Origin: Fulvia fulva
Lineage: Eukaryota > Ascomycota > Dothideomycetes > Mycosphaerellales > Mycosphaerellaceae
Assembly (NCBI RefSeq): GCF_020509005.1
Contig: NC_063019.1
Span: forward strand, 1,736,001 to 1,800,000
Reading direction: 5' to 3'
Length of the DNA stretch: 64,000 nt
Position 1 is the first letter of the stretch. The number at the start of each line of letters is the position of its first letter. Below, piece by piece: positions 62,379-64,000 of this stretch. A program made the position numbers and the translations under genes. The notes under the pieces are model-generated. The model was not told the origin of the DNA and did no database searches. It was given only the letters and a program-made list of their open reading frames with translations.

Positions 62379-62868
62379 CTACTGTCCCTTCTTCTCACGC
62401 TCGGCGGCCTTCGCGGACTCCTTCTGTAGCTCGGAAATGGTCTCCTTCGATGCCTTGACTTCGCCGCGGTCTGCCTTGAGCTGTGTCGCGAAGCTGTCAG
62501 TCAATGCTTCTTCCACGAGCGTACTGCAAAGGTAAACGGCAGGCACGTACGATGCTCTCACTCTCGCTGGCCAGGGCGTCCTTCCACTCGTTGCGGCCCT
62601 CCTTCTGCTCCTTCAATTGTTGCTGCTTCTCGCGCTCGATCTCTTCTTTGCGGCCCTCGTCCTCTATTCAGTCACGTTATCAGTATATCGTCCCCAGCAC
62701 CCTGGCTACTATGCATTGTCTCGGGGGGCACTTACGCGGCTTCGTCTCCTTACCCGCAGCCAAAACTCTGCAGCTCTGGAAACTCCTCACAGCGCCAGCA
62801 CGGGAAACAGCAGGCGTGCGCGAGGTGCAGAAAGCAGCAGCTCGCATCGTGATAGTGAAACCGGCCAT
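62379..62868 (-). CDS. Small mitochondrial coiled-coil protein
   Basis: Exons 62868-62736, 62663-62551 and 62480-62379 encode 115 residues; introns of 72 and 70 nt keep frame (C|AG and phase 0). The N-terminus is a presequence-like run rich in Arg, Ala and Ser (MAGFTITMRAAAFCTSRTP). The rest is almost entirely charged helix: EIEREKQQQLKEQKEGRNEW, then DALASESES and KADRGEVKASKETISELQ. It resembles a small fungal mitochondrial family with an '..EKQEQLKKQKEGKG.W...LAS..ES' motif, whose function is unknown. I considered the ATPase inhibitor IF1, but its core motif is absent. Confidence 0.75.
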
Positions 62869-63927
62869 AGTGTCGTAAGGATCGTGATGGAAGCTAAGGT
62901 ATTGGGAAAAAGTCTTGAACGTGATAGACTTTCAGAGAGCTGTGTTGCGCAAGAGAGGTACTTTTTGCAGAGAGGTCAACGCAGCGAAGATCGAAGATCG
63001 TGAGCAAAGTGCACCAATGATGTCCTCGGCATTAGAGCTGGTAACCTTGGCTGCTAAGTTCATCTGTATACGTCATGCTGCTAGGACAACAAAGGAGGCC
63101 GAGGCCGGTCCGTGATGTTTGGCTACCTGGCAAGAGGTGCTGCTGGAATGCAGACGTTGGGAGACAATAGACCTGTGAGACAGTGTCTCATCGATTAGCA
63201 GTGCACCAGCACATTGATGGAGTGCTCTGATCGTGGTGTATACGACCTGGCAGACACTCGCCACGCACATGCGAGATTGATACAACGCAGCAAAGTAGAC
63301 ATATGTGAAGTAGTGATCGGATCTATGCCGTTCATGTTCAGCGCCATGAGGCAGCTAGTAGTAGAGTACAACGAATCGAGAGGCTACTGGATGAGCAAAG
63401 GAAACTCCATCCCCGTCCAGCCTAACCCACCAACTCCTAAACAAAATCTCAACAGGAGGTATATCATCATGTCACTTCTCCAACCAGATCAAAACACCTT
63501 GCAGAAGCCACGGAGCACAGTCACCGCTGTCTCGGGCTGGGTCCCCCATTTTCGCCTCCTGTGGTTTATCGTGATGCAAGTTTTCCACTTCGCTGTTTTC
63601 GTGACGTTCGCCAGACCCAACACCTTGCGAAAATATCTCATTGCCAGTAAATGCTTTGAAGAATCAGAACCCATGTCCAGAAGAAAGACCAGTATATCGT
63701 CGCTCGCTAGACGGTAATAGAGGAGAGGAAATTGCCGTGCCATGCCGTTTATGTTTCGTAATGCTGCTGTAACGCCGTCGTCCAGGTTGATAGAGTCGTT
63801 CCCGCTTTCTAGAGTCGTGACATTTGTACAAGGTTATCGCTCAGTTTGGGTATCGTAGAAATGGAACGTCTCGCCAGCCCGACGACGCAGAACGCTGGAG
63901 CATTACGCTCAGCAGCACGCAACTCGC
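62869..63927. other. Intergenic
   Basis: About 1.06 kb with no supported gene. A plus-strand frame of 167 residues at 63214-63717 has a hydrophobic stretch but no other coding signature. Confidence 0.4.
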
Positions 63928-64000
63928 TTACCAGCGGCGAGGAACGTACTGCTGCTGCATCTGTCGGCCCGGCGAGACTGACATTGGTGGGCTTGCAACA
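63928..64000 (-). CDS. Possible C-terminus of a gene off the right edge
   Basis: At the right edge a minus-strand frame reads ASPPMSVSPGRQMQQQYVPRRW and ends at TAA (63930-63928). The Pro/Gln/Ser style resembles the end of a disordered protein. Alternatively the GTAAGC just there is an intron donor and the gene continues to the left. Only 73 bases are visible, so this is a weak call. Confidence 0.3.
   Translation of the reverse strand, partial: VASPPMSVSPGRQMQQQYVPRRW

Noticed and set aside
62379..62868. Mitochondrial ATPase inhibitor IF1
   Set aside because: Size and helix fit, but the IF1 core inhibitory motif is absent; the sequence fits another small mitochondrial family better.

Overview
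This window is nuclear DNA of a filamentous ascomycete. Genes carry many short introns (about 40 to 160 nt, GT..AG, with CTRAY-like branch sites just before the acceptor), intergenic gaps are compact, and several genes are recognisable fungal housekeeping genes. The F-box/2EXR-like gene families and the small secreted proteins suggest a dothideomycete, perhaps Mycosphaerellales/Capnodiales. That placement is inference from protein style; no marker gene settles genus.

Layout. 1-11 kb: two adjacent F-box-like paralogs on the minus strand (the first runs off the left edge), a GT34 glycosyltransferase, a secreted protein, a spliced GNAT acetyltransferase, then a run of 2EXR-like ('LP.ELRN.IY') genes, one of them broken. 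12.8-14.5 kb: complex I subunit NDUFS4 and ATP synthase subunit f, divergently transcribed from a shared 191-bp promoter. 15-26 kb: a large disordered RGG protein, an anion:cation symporter of the MFS, a six-exon AT-hook protein and a basic nuclear-type protein. 28-33 kb: an FMN-binding oxidase-like protein, a frameshifted alcohol dehydrogenase and an alpha/beta hydrolase with two in-frame stops. 33-42 kb: F-box-like genes surrounding V-ATPase c'' and TFIIA gamma (divergent, with tandem CACGTG sites), a TMEM42-like membrane protein, a tandem F-box pair of which one copy is dead, and an AsaB/CmcJ-type oxygenase. 44.4-45.7 kb: a Tc1-like DNA transposon with a single nonsense codon. 46-47.6 kb: a three-zinc-ribbon protein. 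50-54.4 kb: mitochondrial RNA polymerase. 55-64 kb: a cysteine-rich secreted protein, a large protein with an XPF-like C-terminus (candidate Zip2/SHOC1), a pair of small paralogs (one with a nonsense codon), a small mitochondrial coiled-coil protein and a possible gene end at the right edge.

How it works together. There is no biosynthetic cluster or defence island. The housekeeping set leans toward mitochondria (NDUFS4, ATP17, RPO41, a coiled-coil mitochondrial protein). Between these genes lies a fast-evolving accessory layer of F-box/2EXR-like genes (about ten, plus two more with a similar motif), secreted proteins and pseudogenes. Six loci are visibly broken by nonsense or frameshift lesions, a high number for 64 kb. 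Spliced models were built by hand from reading frame, splice motifs and phase; every junction given keeps frame, but none is supported by transcripts.
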